A stretch of DNA of 64,000 bases, from contig JAABTJ010000015.1 in the NCBI GenBank assembly GCA_011389935.1, positions 1 through 64,000 of the forward strand, written 5' to 3'. This stretch comes from Desulfobacteraceae bacterium. GTDB taxonomy: Bacteria > Desulfobacterota > Desulfobacteria > Desulfobacterales > Desulfosalsimonadaceae. This document shows, one piece after another, positions 33,725-43,364 of this stretch (position 1 is its first letter; every line of letters begins with the position of its first letter). Position numbers and translations under genes: made by a program. Under the pieces are notes generated by a model, which was not told the origin of the DNA, searched no databases, and worked only from the letters and a program-made list of their open reading frames with translations.

Positions 33725-34570
33725 TTACCCGCCGCCCACATCCATGCTCAAATCCACAAAGCGCGCCGCATGGGTCAGGGCCCCGGAAGAAATGATATCA
33801 ATGCCCGTCGCGGCCAGGTACGCAATACGGTCCCGGTCGACCCTCCCCGAAACCTCCAGCAGGGCCCGGCCATTGACAATGTCCACTGCGGCTGCAATGT
33901 CCGAATCCGTCATATTGTCAAGCATGATGACATCCGCACCTGCGGACAGGGCTTCTTCCACTTCCGAAAGGGTCGATGTTTCCACCTCGACCCGAACCAG
34001 GTGAGAAACCTTTTTCCGTATCCGGGAAACGGCAGAAGAAATGCCGCCGGCAGCGGCGATATGATTGTCCTTGATCAGCACCCCGTCGTAGAGGCCCATC
34101 CGATGATTATACGCGCCACCGACCCGAACCGCATATTTTTCCAGTACCCGCCACCCCGGAACGGTTTTGCGCGTATCCACCAGACGAACCGGGGAATCCG
34201 ACAAAATGTCCGCAAACTGTCTCACATGGGTGGCAATGCCGGAAAGCCGCTGAAGAAAATTCAGCGCCGTTCTTTCCCCGATCAGCAATCCTGCCATGTT
34301 TCCCTTTGCGGTCAGGACGGTCGTTCCTGCCTCCACGATGTCGCCGTCCTCAAAATGGGATTGGGCAACAATTGCCGGATCGATCTTTTGAAACACCCGG
34401 CCGACCATCTCAAGGCCGGCAAGAACGAGCCTCTCTTTGGCGCGGATTTCCGCCCACCCCTGCTGCCCGCCGAAATCGAGACATTCCGTGGTAATGTCGC
34501 CGTGGCCGATATCCTCGTCAATGGCCATGTCAAGGATGCATTCAACCTGCCGGCAAAATGGGAGTCGCAT
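33725..34570 (-). CDS. nadC: Nicotinate-nucleotide pyrophosphorylase (carboxylating)
   Basis: This 281-residue quinolinate phosphoribosyltransferase forms NaMN in NAD synthesis. DIGHGDITTE near the N-terminus, the RTALNFLQRLSGIAT and DTRKTVPGWR blocks (PRPP/quinolinate site) and VEVETSTLSEVEEAL are characteristic. It follows valS by 37 bases and precedes the rhomboid gene; no nadA or nadB is nearby. Confidence 0.96.
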   Translation of the reverse strand: MRLPFCRQVECILDMAIDEDIGHGDITTECLDFGGQQGWAEIRAKERLVLAGLEMVGRVFQKIDPAIVAQSHFEDGDIVEAGTTVLTAKGNMAGLLIGERTALNFLQRLSGIATHVRQFADILSDSPVRLVDTRKTVPGWRVLEKYAVRVGGAYNHRMGLYDGVLIKDNHIAAAGGISSAVSRIRKKVSHLVRVEVETSTLSEVEEALSAGADVIMLDNMTDSDIAAAVDIVNGRALLEVSGRVDRDRIAYLAATGIDIISSGALTHAARFVDLSMDVGGG

Positions 34571-34607
34571 TGTAAGGGATCTTTCTTTTTTTTAAGGTGG
34601 CTTGTAG

Positions 34608-37286
34608 TTAAGACGCGCCGGTCTCTGCTGCCAGCTCCTGTATGGTCTGCCGGTTCTTTTTCAGCTTTTCCATCTTTTCGCTGTTTTCGACATGCTGCAC
34701 CCGAACCTTTTCCACCACGTCTGCCGGTGCCTTTGAGACAAAGCTGTCATTTTCCAGTTTTTTGGCAAGCATGGTGATTTCCTTTTCCAGTTTGGCGATT
34801 TCCTTGTCCAGGCGCGCGGATTCTTTGGATACGTCGATAACGCCTTCCAGCAAGACGGACACGGAGACATCCCGGACAATAGCGGTGGCAGAAGCTTTGG
34901 GCCGCCGTCCGGATTTTGTCGCTTCCATCGTATCGATCCTGGCAAGGTTCCGGATCAGATCCCCCTGCGCCATAATTTTTTCGAGGGTGCCGTTATCGTC
35001 CGCCCCCAGGAAGACCGAAAGGGCGACCGAAGGGGAGATGTTCATCTCCCCCCGGATATTTCGTACCGCGGTAATGATTCCCATGACCAATTCCATGTCC
35101 GCTTCTGCAGCGGGTTCCAGCTCCGGTGCAGGGAAGTCGGGATCTTTTCCGGGAAATCTGGCTTTCATGATGGAGCCTTCGGTGCCCGGAAGTTTCTGCC
35201 ATATTTCTTCGGTGACAAAGGGGATGAAGGGATGAAGCAGTATCAGCGTGTCGTGAAGCACCCGCCACAGGGTATCAAGGCCCGATTGTCTGAATATTTC
35301 ATCGGTCTTGCCGAAAAGCGCCGGTTTGACTGCCTCCAGGTACCAGTCGCAGAACTCATGCCATACGAACTGGTAGAGCGTTCCTGCGGCTTCATTGAAC
35401 CGATAGTCGTCTAATGCCTCGGCAACACTGTCCGTGGTCTGGCGCAGACGGGAAAGTATCCAGCGGTCCGGCAGGGAAAGGTTTTTTCCTATGACCGTTG
35501 TACCGGCATCTTCAATATGCATGAAAGCGAATCGCGCCGAATTCCAGATTTTGTTCACAAAATTGCGGTATCCTTCGATCCGTTTTTCAGAAAGCTTGAT
35601 GTCGCGCCCCTGGGCTGCAAAAGCGGCCAGGGTGAACCGCAGGGCATCCGTTCCGTAATTGTTGATCACGTCGATGGGATCGATCACATTGCCCGTGGAC
35701 TTGCTCATTTTTTTGCCATCTTCATCGCGGACCAGGGCATGAATATACACGTGGCGGAAAGGCACTTCCGCCATGAAGTGGAGTCCCATCATCATCATCC
35801 GGGCCACCCAAAAAAACAGGATGTCAAAAGCGGTGACCAGCACCGAGGTCGGGTAAAACGTTTCCAGAAGCGAGGTTTTATCGGGCCACCCCATCGTGGA
35901 AAAGGGCCAGAGCGCAGAACTGAACCAGGTATCGAGCACGTCGCTGTCACGAACCAGGTTCTCACTTTCGCACTCGGGGCATTGATCCGGATCGGCTTCA
36001 GAAACCACGAGAGAACCGCAGTCTCCGCAGGTCCAGGCCGGAATCTGGTGCCCCCACCAGATCTGCCTGGAAATACACCAGTCGCGAACATTTTCAAGCC
36101 ACAGGAAATAGTCGTTGCGCCATTTTTCAGGTATGATCCGCGTGCGGTCACTCTTCACGGCGGCGATGGCTTTTTCCGCGAGGGGGCGTGTTTTCACAAA
36201 CCACTGCGGGGACAGGTTGGGCTCCACAATCGACTGGCAGCGGTAACAATGGCCGATGCTGTGCGCATGGTCTTCAATTTTGACAAGCAGCCCTTCTTTC
36301 TCCAGCGCCTGCACCACCTGCTTTCTGCATTCAAACCGGTCCAGGCCTTCAAAGGCACCGGCTTCAACGGTCATCAGCCCGTCATCGCCGATCACCTTGA
36401 CGCTGGGCAGCTGGTGCCTTTCCCCCACTGCAAAGTCGTTGGGGTCATGCGCCGGCGTAATTTTCAAGGCGCCGGTACCAAATGCCATATCCACGTAATC
36501 ATCCCGAATGATCGGTATAGTGCGGCCGGTCAGGGGGAGGATGACGTGATCAGCCGGCATTTGCCGGTACCGGTCGTCTTCGGGATTTACGGCAAGGGCC
36601 GTATCCCCCAGCATGGTTTCCGGCCGGGTGGTGGCAACGACGGGGCCCCCCTCTCCCTGGGCATAGGGATACCGGATATGGTAGAGCCGGCCCTCGTGCT
36701 CCGCGTGTTCGACTTCTATGTCCGCAAGGGCGGTCCGGCACCGCGGGCACCAGTTGATGATGTAGCTGCCCCGGTATATCAGCCCTTCTTCATAAAGGGC
36801 GACAAAGACTTTGCGAACCGCGCGGGAAAGCCCCTCGTCCATGGTAAATCGCTCCCGCGACCAGTCGCAGGACGCTCCCAGGTGCTTGAGCTGTTCGATG
36901 ATCGTGGAGCCGTATTTGTGCTTCCACTCCCATACCGCTTCAATAAACGTTTCGCGTCCCATGGCATGGCGATCGACCCCTTTGGCGGCAAGGCTGCGCT
37001 CGACCACATTCTGGGTCGCTATGCCCGCATGATCCGTTCCGGGCAGCCACAGCACGTTTTCGCCCAGAAGCCGGTGGTACCGGCACAAAATGTCCTGAAG
37101 GGTGGTGTTCAGTGCATGCCCCATGTGAAGCACGCCGGTCACATTGGGCGGAGGAATCACGATCGCATAAGGTGCTGCATCGGAAAATTCATCAGCGGCA
37201 AACAGGTTCTCCGATTCCCAGTATTGATACCAGCGCGTTTCAACGGCCTTGGGATCATACCCCTTGTCCAGAAGGTTGTCAGTCAT
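34608..37286 (-). CDS. valS: Valine--tRNA ligase
   Basis: This 892-residue class I synthetase has PPPNVTGVLHMGHAL (the HIGH motif), KKMSKSTGN, an editing domain between them, and the C-terminal tRNA-binding coiled coil from about residue 820 (SARLDKEIAKLEKEI). Length is normal. The upstream 200 bases contain the terminator of the acidic-protein gene and no T-box. Confidence 0.97.
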   Translation of the reverse strand: MTDNLLDKGYDPKAVETRWYQYWESENLFAADEFSDAAPYAIVIPPPNVTGVLHMGHALNTTLQDILCRYHRLLGENVLWLPGTDHAGIATQNVVERSLAAKGVDRHAMGRETFIEAVWEWKHKYGSTIIEQLKHLGASCDWSRERFTMDEGLSRAVRKVFVALYEEGLIYRGSYIINWCPRCRTALADIEVEHAEHEGRLYHIRYPYAQGEGGPVVATTRPETMLGDTALAVNPEDDRYRQMPADHVILPLTGRTIPIIRDDYVDMAFGTGALKITPAHDPNDFAVGERHQLPSVKVIGDDGLMTVEAGAFEGLDRFECRKQVVQALEKEGLLVKIEDHAHSIGHCYRCQSIVEPNLSPQWFVKTRPLAEKAIAAVKSDRTRIIPEKWRNDYFLWLENVRDWCISRQIWWGHQIPAWTCGDCGSLVVSEADPDQCPECESENLVRDSDVLDTWFSSALWPFSTMGWPDKTSLLETFYPTSVLVTAFDILFFWVARMMMMGLHFMAEVPFRHVYIHALVRDEDGKKMSKSTGNVIDPIDVINNYGTDALRFTLAAFAAQGRDIKLSEKRIEGYRNFVNKIWNSARFAFMHIEDAGTTVIGKNLSLPDRWILSRLRQTTDSVAEALDDYRFNEAAGTLYQFVWHEFCDWYLEAVKPALFGKTDEIFRQSGLDTLWRVLHDTLILLHPFIPFVTEEIWQKLPGTEGSIMKARFPGKDPDFPAPELEPAAEADMELVMGIITAVRNIRGEMNISPSVALSVFLGADDNGTLEKIMAQGDLIRNLARIDTMEATKSGRRPKASATAIVRDVSVSVLLEGVIDVSKESARLDKEIAKLEKEITMLAKKLENDSFVSKAPADVVEKVRVQHVENSEKMEKLKKNRQTIQELAAETGAS

Positions 37287-37421
37287 GGTTTTTTTGCTCC
37301 GAAAGAATAACCGTTATGTTGCATCCATCGTTCTCACAGGTCCAGACGGAATTGGCAATCCATGCCGCCTCTGCGGCAATCTTTTTGCATAAAAGCGGCG
37401 CACTTTCAAATGATTTTACAC

Positions 37422-37454
37422 AAAAAAATTGGGGATTGATACCAATCCCCAATT
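37422..37454 (-). terminator. Intrinsic terminator after the acidic-protein gene
   Basis: On the minus strand AATTGGGGATTG and its complement form a 12-base stem around a four-base loop and run into seven T. It separates the acidic-protein transcript from valS. Confidence 0.9.
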
Positions 37455-37503
37455 CCATCATTCATGCAATTCGTCCCGAACCGTATGTTTTGTAACGATT
37501 TTT

Positions 37504-38331
37504 TTATTTACGGGTTTTTATGGAATCCAAAAGGATCGTTTTCAGGGCCTCGATTTCTTCCGAGACCTTCCGCGAGACGGCCTCGCTCAGCAGATGGTCA
37601 ATAGCCGCACCGAATTTTTTTTCAACCAACCGGTCCAGCGCTGCCTCAAGCTGTCCCGGTTCCAATGCCATATCACCCCCAAGGCTTTCCGGGATATTTT
37701 TGGCCGGCCTGGCGGCCACGGCATCAAGGCCCTCGTCTTCGTCTTCATCGCCGAAATAATCGTCCAGCTTCTCCAGCAGTTCATCTTCCATGGAATCATC
37801 GGTTTCCGGAATATCTTCTGCAGCAGGAGTCGGCGCGGCACCGGCGTCATCGATGAAGTCGCCTTGTTCCATATCAAACTCCTCCTCATCGATGTCAAAC
37901 TCCTCTTCCGTCAAATCCAGGCCGGGCTCCCCTTCATCTGCGGTTTCCAGGTCAAAAAAAGACTCATCCTCAAGGGTGTCCGCCAGATCAATTCCCTCTT
38001 CATCCTCGTCGTCTTCCGTGCGGAACGCTGCTGTCAACTCAAGGATGGTATCCCCTTCCACCGCGGCGGTGCTGGTAATCTCCGTTAAATCGAGGATCTC
38101 CCCCTCTTCTTCAATCCCTTCGGCCTCAAGGTCGGCCATGTCAATAACCGTATCCTCCCCTTCCATCTCATCCACCTCCAGGGAGGCAGAATCGATCGTT
38201 TCATCAACAGCATCCCGGGCATCCGCCTCCAGCGCAGACATATCGATGACATCCGACATGCCCTCCGTACCCGGATCTTCTACGTCGTCAGATCGTTCGA
38301 CAGTATTGTTTTTTTCTTGATTTTCGATCAT
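37504..38331 (-). CDS. Acidic, largely disordered protein with C-terminal helical domain (PopZ-like architecture)
   Basis: This 275-residue protein has no enzyme domain I recognise. Residues 1-200 are dominated by Asp and Glu and contain a spaced short motif: VIDMS (28-32), VIDMA (62-66), ILDLT (79-83), ILELT (96-100), IDLA (114-117) and LDLT (138-141). The last 50 residues are predicted helical (LEAALDRLVEKKFGAAIDHLL, in part LDRLVEKKFGA, then EEIEALKTILLDSI). An acidic disordered body plus C-terminal helices resembles PopZ-type polar scaffold proteins, but similarity is architectural and the role is inferred. It has its own terminator. Confidence 0.7.
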   Translation of the reverse strand: MIENQEKNNTVERSDDVEDPGTEGMSDVIDMSALEADARDAVDETIDSASLEVDEMEGEDTVIDMADLEAEGIEEEGEILDLTEITSTAAVEGDTILELTAAFRTEDDEDEEGIDLADTLEDESFFDLETADEGEPGLDLTEEEFDIDEEEFDMEQGDFIDDAGAAPTPAAEDIPETDDSMEDELLEKLDDYFGDEDEDEGLDAVAARPAKNIPESLGGDMALEPGQLEAALDRLVEKKFGAAIDHLLSEAVSRKVSEEIEALKTILLDSIKTRK

Positions 38332-38574
38332 GGATTACGGCTCCTGAAACCAAAAGGGTGAGTTGAAATAAAAATGAAACATATTCAATTTATTATGTTT
38401 TAGAAGTAGCATAACCGTCAGGGGGTGTCAAGCAGTTTGCCCTGCCAACCCGCAAGGATCGTTTTTCTATTATATCATATCAAATCAATTGTTTGCAAAT
38501 AAATCATTTTTGCGGCAATATAGAAAAGCCGATCATACGATTTTCATACCCGAATCCGTGAGGAATAGAATATC

Positions 38575-39315
38575 ATGCGCCGTTTCTACATCGATCCCGC
38601 TGAAATTGGGAAATTCCGACCGAAAATCACCGGCGCGGATGTCCGGCACATGAAAAAAGTGCTGCGTCATGCGCCCGGCGACCGCGTAACACTGATCGAC
38701 GGGTCCGGCTTTGAATACCCGGCCGTTATTGAGACGATAGACAAGGATACGGCCTGGTTTTCAATCATCGAAAAAAAAAGGTCCGATACGGCTTCTCCCC
38801 TGGAACTGGTCGTGGCACAGGGCTTTTTGAAAGAAAAAAAGATGGATATTATCATTCGTCATCTTACAGAGCTGGGATTGGCCCGGTGGATTCCGGTACT
38901 ATCCGAGCGGTCGGTCGCCCGGCCGGACAAACGCAGAATGGCAGAGCGGATGCGCCGCTGGGAGGCCATTGCCATTGAATCGCTCAAGCAATGCGGCCTG
39001 TCGAACCTGCCGGCCATCTCACCGGTGATGACCCTGCAGGAACTGGTCGCCGATCCGGAAGAATTTGACGGGAAAATCGTTTTCTGGGAGGAAGAAACAG
39101 CACCGCTGGACGCGCTTTATCATCAAAAGCCAGACAAGATCCTCGTGCTCATCGGCCCCGAGGGGGGCTTTACTCCCGATGAAATCGAACTGGCGCAAGC
39201 CTCCGGATTTAAAAGCATCTCTTTGGGGCCGCGCATTCTAAGGGCCGAAACTGCCGCCATTTCCGCATGCACCCTGGTGCAATACCTGTACGGCGACATG
39301 AAAAAAAGTCCTTGA
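38575..39315 (+). CDS. rsmE: 16S rRNA (uracil-1498-N3)-methyltransferase RsmE
   Basis: This 246-residue SPOUT methyltransferase modifies U1498 of 16S rRNA. The N-terminal PUA-like domain begins MRRFYIDP, and the knot region shows GPEGGFTPDEI and LGPRILRAETA, which bind S-adenosylmethionine. GAGGAA lies about eight bases before the ATG. The stop codon overlaps the TTGACA of the tRNA-Phe promoter. Confidence 0.95.
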   Translation: MRRFYIDPAEIGKFRPKITGADVRHMKKVLRHAPGDRVTLIDGSGFEYPAVIETIDKDTAWFSIIEKKRSDTASPLELVVAQGFLKEKKMDIIIRHLTELGLARWIPVLSERSVARPDKRRMAERMRRWEAIAIESLKQCGLSNLPAISPVMTLQELVADPEEFDGKIVFWEEETAPLDALYHQKPDKILVLIGPEGGFTPDEIELAQASGFKSISLGPRILRAETAAISACTLVQYLYGDMKKSP

Positions 39316-39341
39316 CACGCCCATGATTTTTTCTTTATACA
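39312..39341 (+). promoter_or_regulatory. Promoter of the tRNA-Phe gene
   Basis: TTGACA (39312-39317) and TATACA (39336-39341), 18 bases apart, stand 13 bases before the tRNA. The -35 box includes the stop codon of rsmE. Confidence 0.75.
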
Positions 39342-39354
39342 CTTGGCAATCAAT

Positions 39355-39430
39355 GCCGAGGTAGCTCAGTCGGTAGAGCAGGTGACTGAAAATCACCGTG
39401 TCGGCAGTTCAATTCTGTCCCTCGGCACCA
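39355..39430 (+). tRNA. tRNA-Phe (anticodon GAA)
   Basis: The acceptor stem GCCGAGG:CCTCGGC, D arm GCTC:GAGC, anticodon stem GGTGA:TCACC with loop CTGAAAA, a five-base variable loop and a T arm GGCAG:CTGTC form a complete cloverleaf. The anticodon GAA reads Phe codons. The CCA end is encoded. Confidence 0.98.
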
Positions 39431-39455
39431 AACAAACCATTGAGATCGCTACATA

Positions 39456-39493
39456 GAAAGAGGTCAGAAAAAGTTTCTGGCCTCTTTTTTTTA
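39456..39493 (+). terminator. Terminator of the tRNA-Phe transcript
   Basis: AAAGAGGTCAGAAA pairs with TTTCTGGCCTCTTT (one G-T), followed by a run of eight T, 26 bases after the tRNA end. Confidence 0.9.
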
Positions 39494-39509
39494 TCTAAGG
39501 AAACCTTTC

Positions 39510-40049
39510 ATGTCCAGCCATATTGATTCCAATTCCGGCAGCAGGAAATTGCAAAAGATCCGGCGTGTCCCCATGGATCAGCTCCAGGCGCTGCCACTGT
39601 ATTACCGAAAAACGATCCCGGAGGACTACATCGATGCCATGGGGCATATGAACGTGCGATGGTACATGGCCCTCTATGATGAGGCCACATGGACCTTTTT
39701 CGAAACCATCGGCATGACGACCGACTATTTGCAAAACAGCCGGGCCGGCGCTTTTGCCCTGAGACATTTTATCAATTACTTCAGCGAAATCCATGCCGGC
39801 CAGACGGTAGCACTGCACAGCCGCGTGCTTGGCCGCACGGACAAGCGTTTCCATTTCATGCATTTTATGATCAATGAGACCGCCGGTCAGGTGGCGTCCA
39901 GTTTTGAATCCCTGGGCACCCATGCGGACCTGGAGCAGCGTCGATCTGCACCGTTTCCCTCCTTTATTGCGGATGCACTCGACATCCGGATCCAACAGGA
40001 CCGTCAGCTTGACTGGGAAGCGCCTGTATGCGGCATTCTAAGCCTTTGA
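39510..40049 (+). CDS. Acyl-CoA thioesterase, hot-dog fold (4HBT family)
   Basis: This 179-residue protein matches 4-hydroxybenzoyl-CoA-type thioesterases: YIDAMGHMNVRWYMALYDEA (about 37-56) is the active-site helix region, and HSRVLGRTDKRFHFMHFMI the following strands. It is somewhat longer than usual because of a 30-residue N-terminal lead. Substrate is unknown. AAGGA eight bases before the ATG supports the start. It stands alone behind the tRNA terminator. Confidence 0.85.
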   Translation: MSSHIDSNSGSRKLQKIRRVPMDQLQALPLYYRKTIPEDYIDAMGHMNVRWYMALYDEATWTFFETIGMTTDYLQNSRAGAFALRHFINYFSEIHAGQTVALHSRVLGRTDKRFHFMHFMINETAGQVASSFESLGTHADLEQRRSAPFPSFIADALDIRIQQDRQLDWEAPVCGILSL

Positions 40050-40102
40050 GCCCTCAATTACAAATCTTTGCATTTATCAATAGATATGATGATCAGGAAG
40101 AC

Positions 40103-40137
40103 CTCGTAGGGGCACCCGCAAGGGGTGCCCCTACGAG
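40103..40137. repeat. Perfect palindrome CTCGTAGGGGCACCC / complement
   Basis: A 15-base stem with a GCAA loop lies in the convergent gap between the thioesterase and DUF748 genes. No T-run follows. The GTAGGGGCACCC-type hairpin looks like a dispersed palindromic unit; here it could still help end both convergent transcripts. Confidence 0.6.
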
Positions 40138-40213
40138 CACATATTCTGTGGGAATATTTACCGCGTCCATACAAAAATTAGCATCTGTTTCTGTCACCGC
40201 TGTGTAGCCGGCT

Positions 40214-43200
40214 TCATTTCAGCCCCAGTTCCACGCGTGCCTCGGCGAAATCTTTGTTTGCCTTTTCGGGCGACAGGGATTCTGCCCTGAGGATAAACAG
40301 GCGTCCGCCGTCGATGCGGCCTTTCATAAGAATATGGTTTCTTACCGCCTGGGCCCGCTGCCGGCTCAAAAGCCCCAATGCAGCATCCGGGATCCGTATC
40401 TGCTGGCGTATGGATTCCGTCATTTCCTCCCGGGTCAGGCTTTCATCCGATAAAGGTTTTGCTTCCGCTTCGGCATCCGTATTGGCCAGGACTTTCATTT
40501 CATAGAGTTTTTGGAGGTAGGCCCCGTATTCTTCCTCCGAAAGGGTCATTTCTGCGGTACCGCCGACGTCATCATCCTTTTCTGCCCCGGTATCGACCCA
40601 TTTCAGGGTTTTCAGCTCGCGCTCAAGGGCCAGCGTTTTAAGCGCCGCCCGGTCTTGCTTCACGTCCACGTAACCGGTCATCTCCAGGTTCAATTCAGGA
40701 CGCTGATACAACAGTTCTTCAACGGCCGAAACCCTCTTTTCGGAATCCTCGTCAAGCATGGCAAGGCCGTGAACAAATTCGATGTATCGAAGCTCCTCTC
40801 CTCCGCCTACCAGGCTGCCGACCAGTGCAAAGGGCGAAGTGGCCGCTTTGGTCATGATGTTCACCAGGGACTGAACGATGATTTTCGCCACGGAAAAACG
40901 GGGGTCATCGGTTCTGCCCGATACCGGGATGTCGAGGTTTATCTCGCCGCGACGGTCTTTTAACAGCGCTATGGCAAGGCCTACCGGAAGGGTAATGGCG
41001 TCCGGGCTGTCGACCCTGCGGCCAAGACTGAATTGGTCGAGCAATATCTGGTTTTTGGCCCGCAGGTTTTTTTCCTCGATACGGTAGGCAAGATTCAGTT
41101 TCAGCTTGCCTTTTTCAATGGCATTGCCGATATAGGCGCCCGAGTAAGGGGACAGGGGGCTGAGCTCCATGTTGTCAAGGGTAAAATCGATATCGACAAG
41201 CGGCTCTGCGAGCAGGGGGTTGATACGGCCCGATATATCGATGGGAGATTGCCGGTCCACGGTCCCCTGGATCTTCAGGTCCGCCCCTTCAAAGGATTCG
41301 GAAGTCAGGCCCTTGACGGAGCCTTCGGTCAAATCGAGACGGGTGGAAAAATTGGGCCTGACATGGTGGTCGGTAAAATTCACGGACGCATCCTGAAGCC
41401 GGATTTCGTTGATGGCCACAGGAAACGGTACCAGCGAAGATGCCGGAGCATCCGTGTCTTTTTTTTCCTCATCGGTTTGTTCAGCGGCAGACGCCTCTTC
41501 GCCTGCTGGTTCTGCGTCACCTGTCGATTCACTGCCGGACGATTCTTTCCCAGCATTTCCACCGAATATCCGGGCCAGGTTGAGACGTCCGTCCTCCTGG
41601 CGCACAAGCTCATGGGACAGACCGTCGATCAGGATTTCATCGATACGGACCGCGGCAGGATTGTGGCTTACATCGATGCCGTCGACAGAAAAAGAGTGCA
41701 GCGTCAGCAGATCCGTCCCATAGTCCCGGTCCAAAACCGAAAGCTCGTCCAGCGAGGCATTGCCGGTAACCGAAGCGGAAAGCGCTCCATCCGCCATTGA
41801 TCCGGCTTTGGCATCCGCTGTCAGATGAAAGGCGCCCCCGGCAATTGCCAGCCGGATGGATTCCGGCACATAGGGCTGCCCCCAGGAAGGGTCGATATCC
41901 CTTGCCTCCAGGTGAATATCCGCGGACAATGGCGAAATACCAAATGTACCGGCCAGTTCAATACCGGCGGTTTGGTTTACGCCGGCGGACAATTCGACCG
42001 AAGCGGTCTGTTCCGGAGCCGAACGGAAATCGTCCACGGATAATGCGATATCGCCTATGACCATTTCCACAGGCGGATCACCGCCGGACGGGGCTGCAAA
42101 GTCCCTGTAATCAACGCGTCCGTTGTTTATCCGGAATTTATCGACAGCGACAATAAAGGGAGAATCCGTCTGCCTTTCAGTGGCTTCTGGACCATCGGAT
42201 ATCTGCATTCCGTTTTCCCGTGTACCAACGTCCAATTCCTGCCCTGCATCCCCCTCTTTTTCGGAGGACGCACCAGCGCCGACGGTCGTCAGGTAAATTG
42301 TGCCCCCGGCATCGCGAATGACGGTCAAGTGCGGGTCGTCCAGAATAACCGACGAAAGACGGATGTCTTTTTGCAACGGCGTTGATGGCGCAAGGACCAT
42401 CTCCAGGCCTGCAAGGGAAAAAAGATGGCCCCCGGTATCGTCAACAAGGAGAAGCTCCGATAAGGAAGCCCGCCCCGACGCTTCAATGGAAAGATCCTGA
42501 TCCGCCCCCCGTTTCAAGGAAACCGATGTTTGGATGTCCAACGAACCGTCGGCAACCTCAAAACCGATGTCTTCCGGCGCATAGGGGAAATAATGGGGCA
42601 GCCGCAGTCCCTTCATATCGATATCGACAATGGTTTCCATGGAATCGATAAAGAGCTTGGTCCGGGTTGCAATGGTAATGTCCGTGTTATTGACGCGTCC
42701 GGTCAGGCGGGGCTGGGAAAAGGTGTCGATGTCGGCCTCAAAGCTGGAGAGTTTGGGCAGATCAAAATTCAGCGGCGCAAAGCGGTGCGTGATATCGACC
42801 ACCTCGTCGTCGAAGACCACCTCCCCTTCTATAATCTGAACCTGGTGCAGGGAAAAGCGCAGCGGTTTCTTCTCCGCATCGGCCTGCTCCGGTTTGGCTT
42901 CTTCCTCCTCGCTTTCCTCGCCTTCCCCAACCAGGTCGGAGAAATTAAAGGTGTTGTCCGATAACCGGGCAAGCCGCAGATACGGCCGCGTCAGCCGGGC
43001 TTCCTTGATTACGGGACCCAGCTTAACGGCCGAACTAATCTGGAGGTTGATATAGAGCTCGTCAAATGCCGCAAAAATTTTCTCTCCGTCCGCTTCACGG
43101 ATCGTGAACCCCTCCACTGCCAGGATAAGCGCAAAAGGGTTGAATGCAATGTTTTCAATGGTTACCGGCCGGTTCAATGCGGCCGAAAGCTTGTCAGGGA

Positions 43201-43300
43201 CAATGGATTTGGCAATCACCGGAATGAGCAGAAATCCGACCAATGCATAGATACCCAGGAAAATGCCAAGGCCCAGGGCAAACTTCTTTTTCCGCTTCAT
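40214..43300 (-). CDS. DUF748 protein (AsmA-like, envelope-spanning)
   Basis: This 1028-residue protein has one N-terminal membrane anchor (about 7-30), then a long beta-rich periplasmic region of the DUF748/AsmA-like type (PVTIENIAFNPFALILAVEGF at the start, in part IAFNPFALILAVEGF). Such proteins are proposed to bridge the periplasm and move lipids toward the outer membrane. Two low-complexity acidic inserts occur (about 128-145 and 605-640). The C-terminal part has an OmpA-like look (LNLEMTGYVDVKQDRAAL). GGGAG before the ATG supports the start. A small exported protein gene lies 64 bases upstream, probably in the same operon. Confidence 0.85.
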   Translation of the reverse strand: MKRKKKFALGLGIFLGIYALVGFLLIPVIAKSIVPDKLSAALNRPVTIENIAFNPFALILAVEGFTIREADGEKIFAAFDELYINLQISSAVKLGPVIKEARLTRPYLRLARLSDNTFNFSDLVGEGEESEEEEAKPEQADAEKKPLRFSLHQVQIIEGEVVFDDEVVDITHRFAPLNFDLPKLSSFEADIDTFSQPRLTGRVNNTDITIATRTKLFIDSMETIVDIDMKGLRLPHYFPYAPEDIGFEVADGSLDIQTSVSLKRGADQDLSIEASGRASLSELLLVDDTGGHLFSLAGLEMVLAPSTPLQKDIRLSSVILDDPHLTVIRDAGGTIYLTTVGAGASSEKEGDAGQELDVGTRENGMQISDGPEATERQTDSPFIVAVDKFRINNGRVDYRDFAAPSGGDPPVEMVIGDIALSVDDFRSAPEQTASVELSAGVNQTAGIELAGTFGISPLSADIHLEARDIDPSWGQPYVPESIRLAIAGGAFHLTADAKAGSMADGALSASVTGNASLDELSVLDRDYGTDLLTLHSFSVDGIDVSHNPAAVRIDEILIDGLSHELVRQEDGRLNLARIFGGNAGKESSGSESTGDAEPAGEEASAAEQTDEEKKDTDAPASSLVPFPVAINEIRLQDASVNFTDHHVRPNFSTRLDLTEGSVKGLTSESFEGADLKIQGTVDRQSPIDISGRINPLLAEPLVDIDFTLDNMELSPLSPYSGAYIGNAIEKGKLKLNLAYRIEEKNLRAKNQILLDQFSLGRRVDSPDAITLPVGLAIALLKDRRGEINLDIPVSGRTDDPRFSVAKIIVQSLVNIMTKAATSPFALVGSLVGGGEELRYIEFVHGLAMLDEDSEKRVSAVEELLYQRPELNLEMTGYVDVKQDRAALKTLALERELKTLKWVDTGAEKDDDVGGTAEMTLSEEEYGAYLQKLYEMKVLANTDAEAEAKPLSDESLTREEMTESIRQQIRIPDAALGLLSRQRAQAVRNHILMKGRIDGGRLFILRAESLSPEKANKDFAEARVELGLK

Positions 43301-43364
43301 GAATCAACTCCCTTGTCATCGCAGCTGTGCCAATCGTACCCACTGTAAAACCTCTGCTTCCAGC

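Noticed and set aside
35517-37310. 597-codon plus-strand frame over valS
   Set aside because: Mirror of valS; the HIGH and KMSKS motifs prove the minus strand.
40103-40137. CRISPR repeat or intrinsic terminator
   Set aside because: Only one palindrome is present, with no spacers and no T-run on either side.
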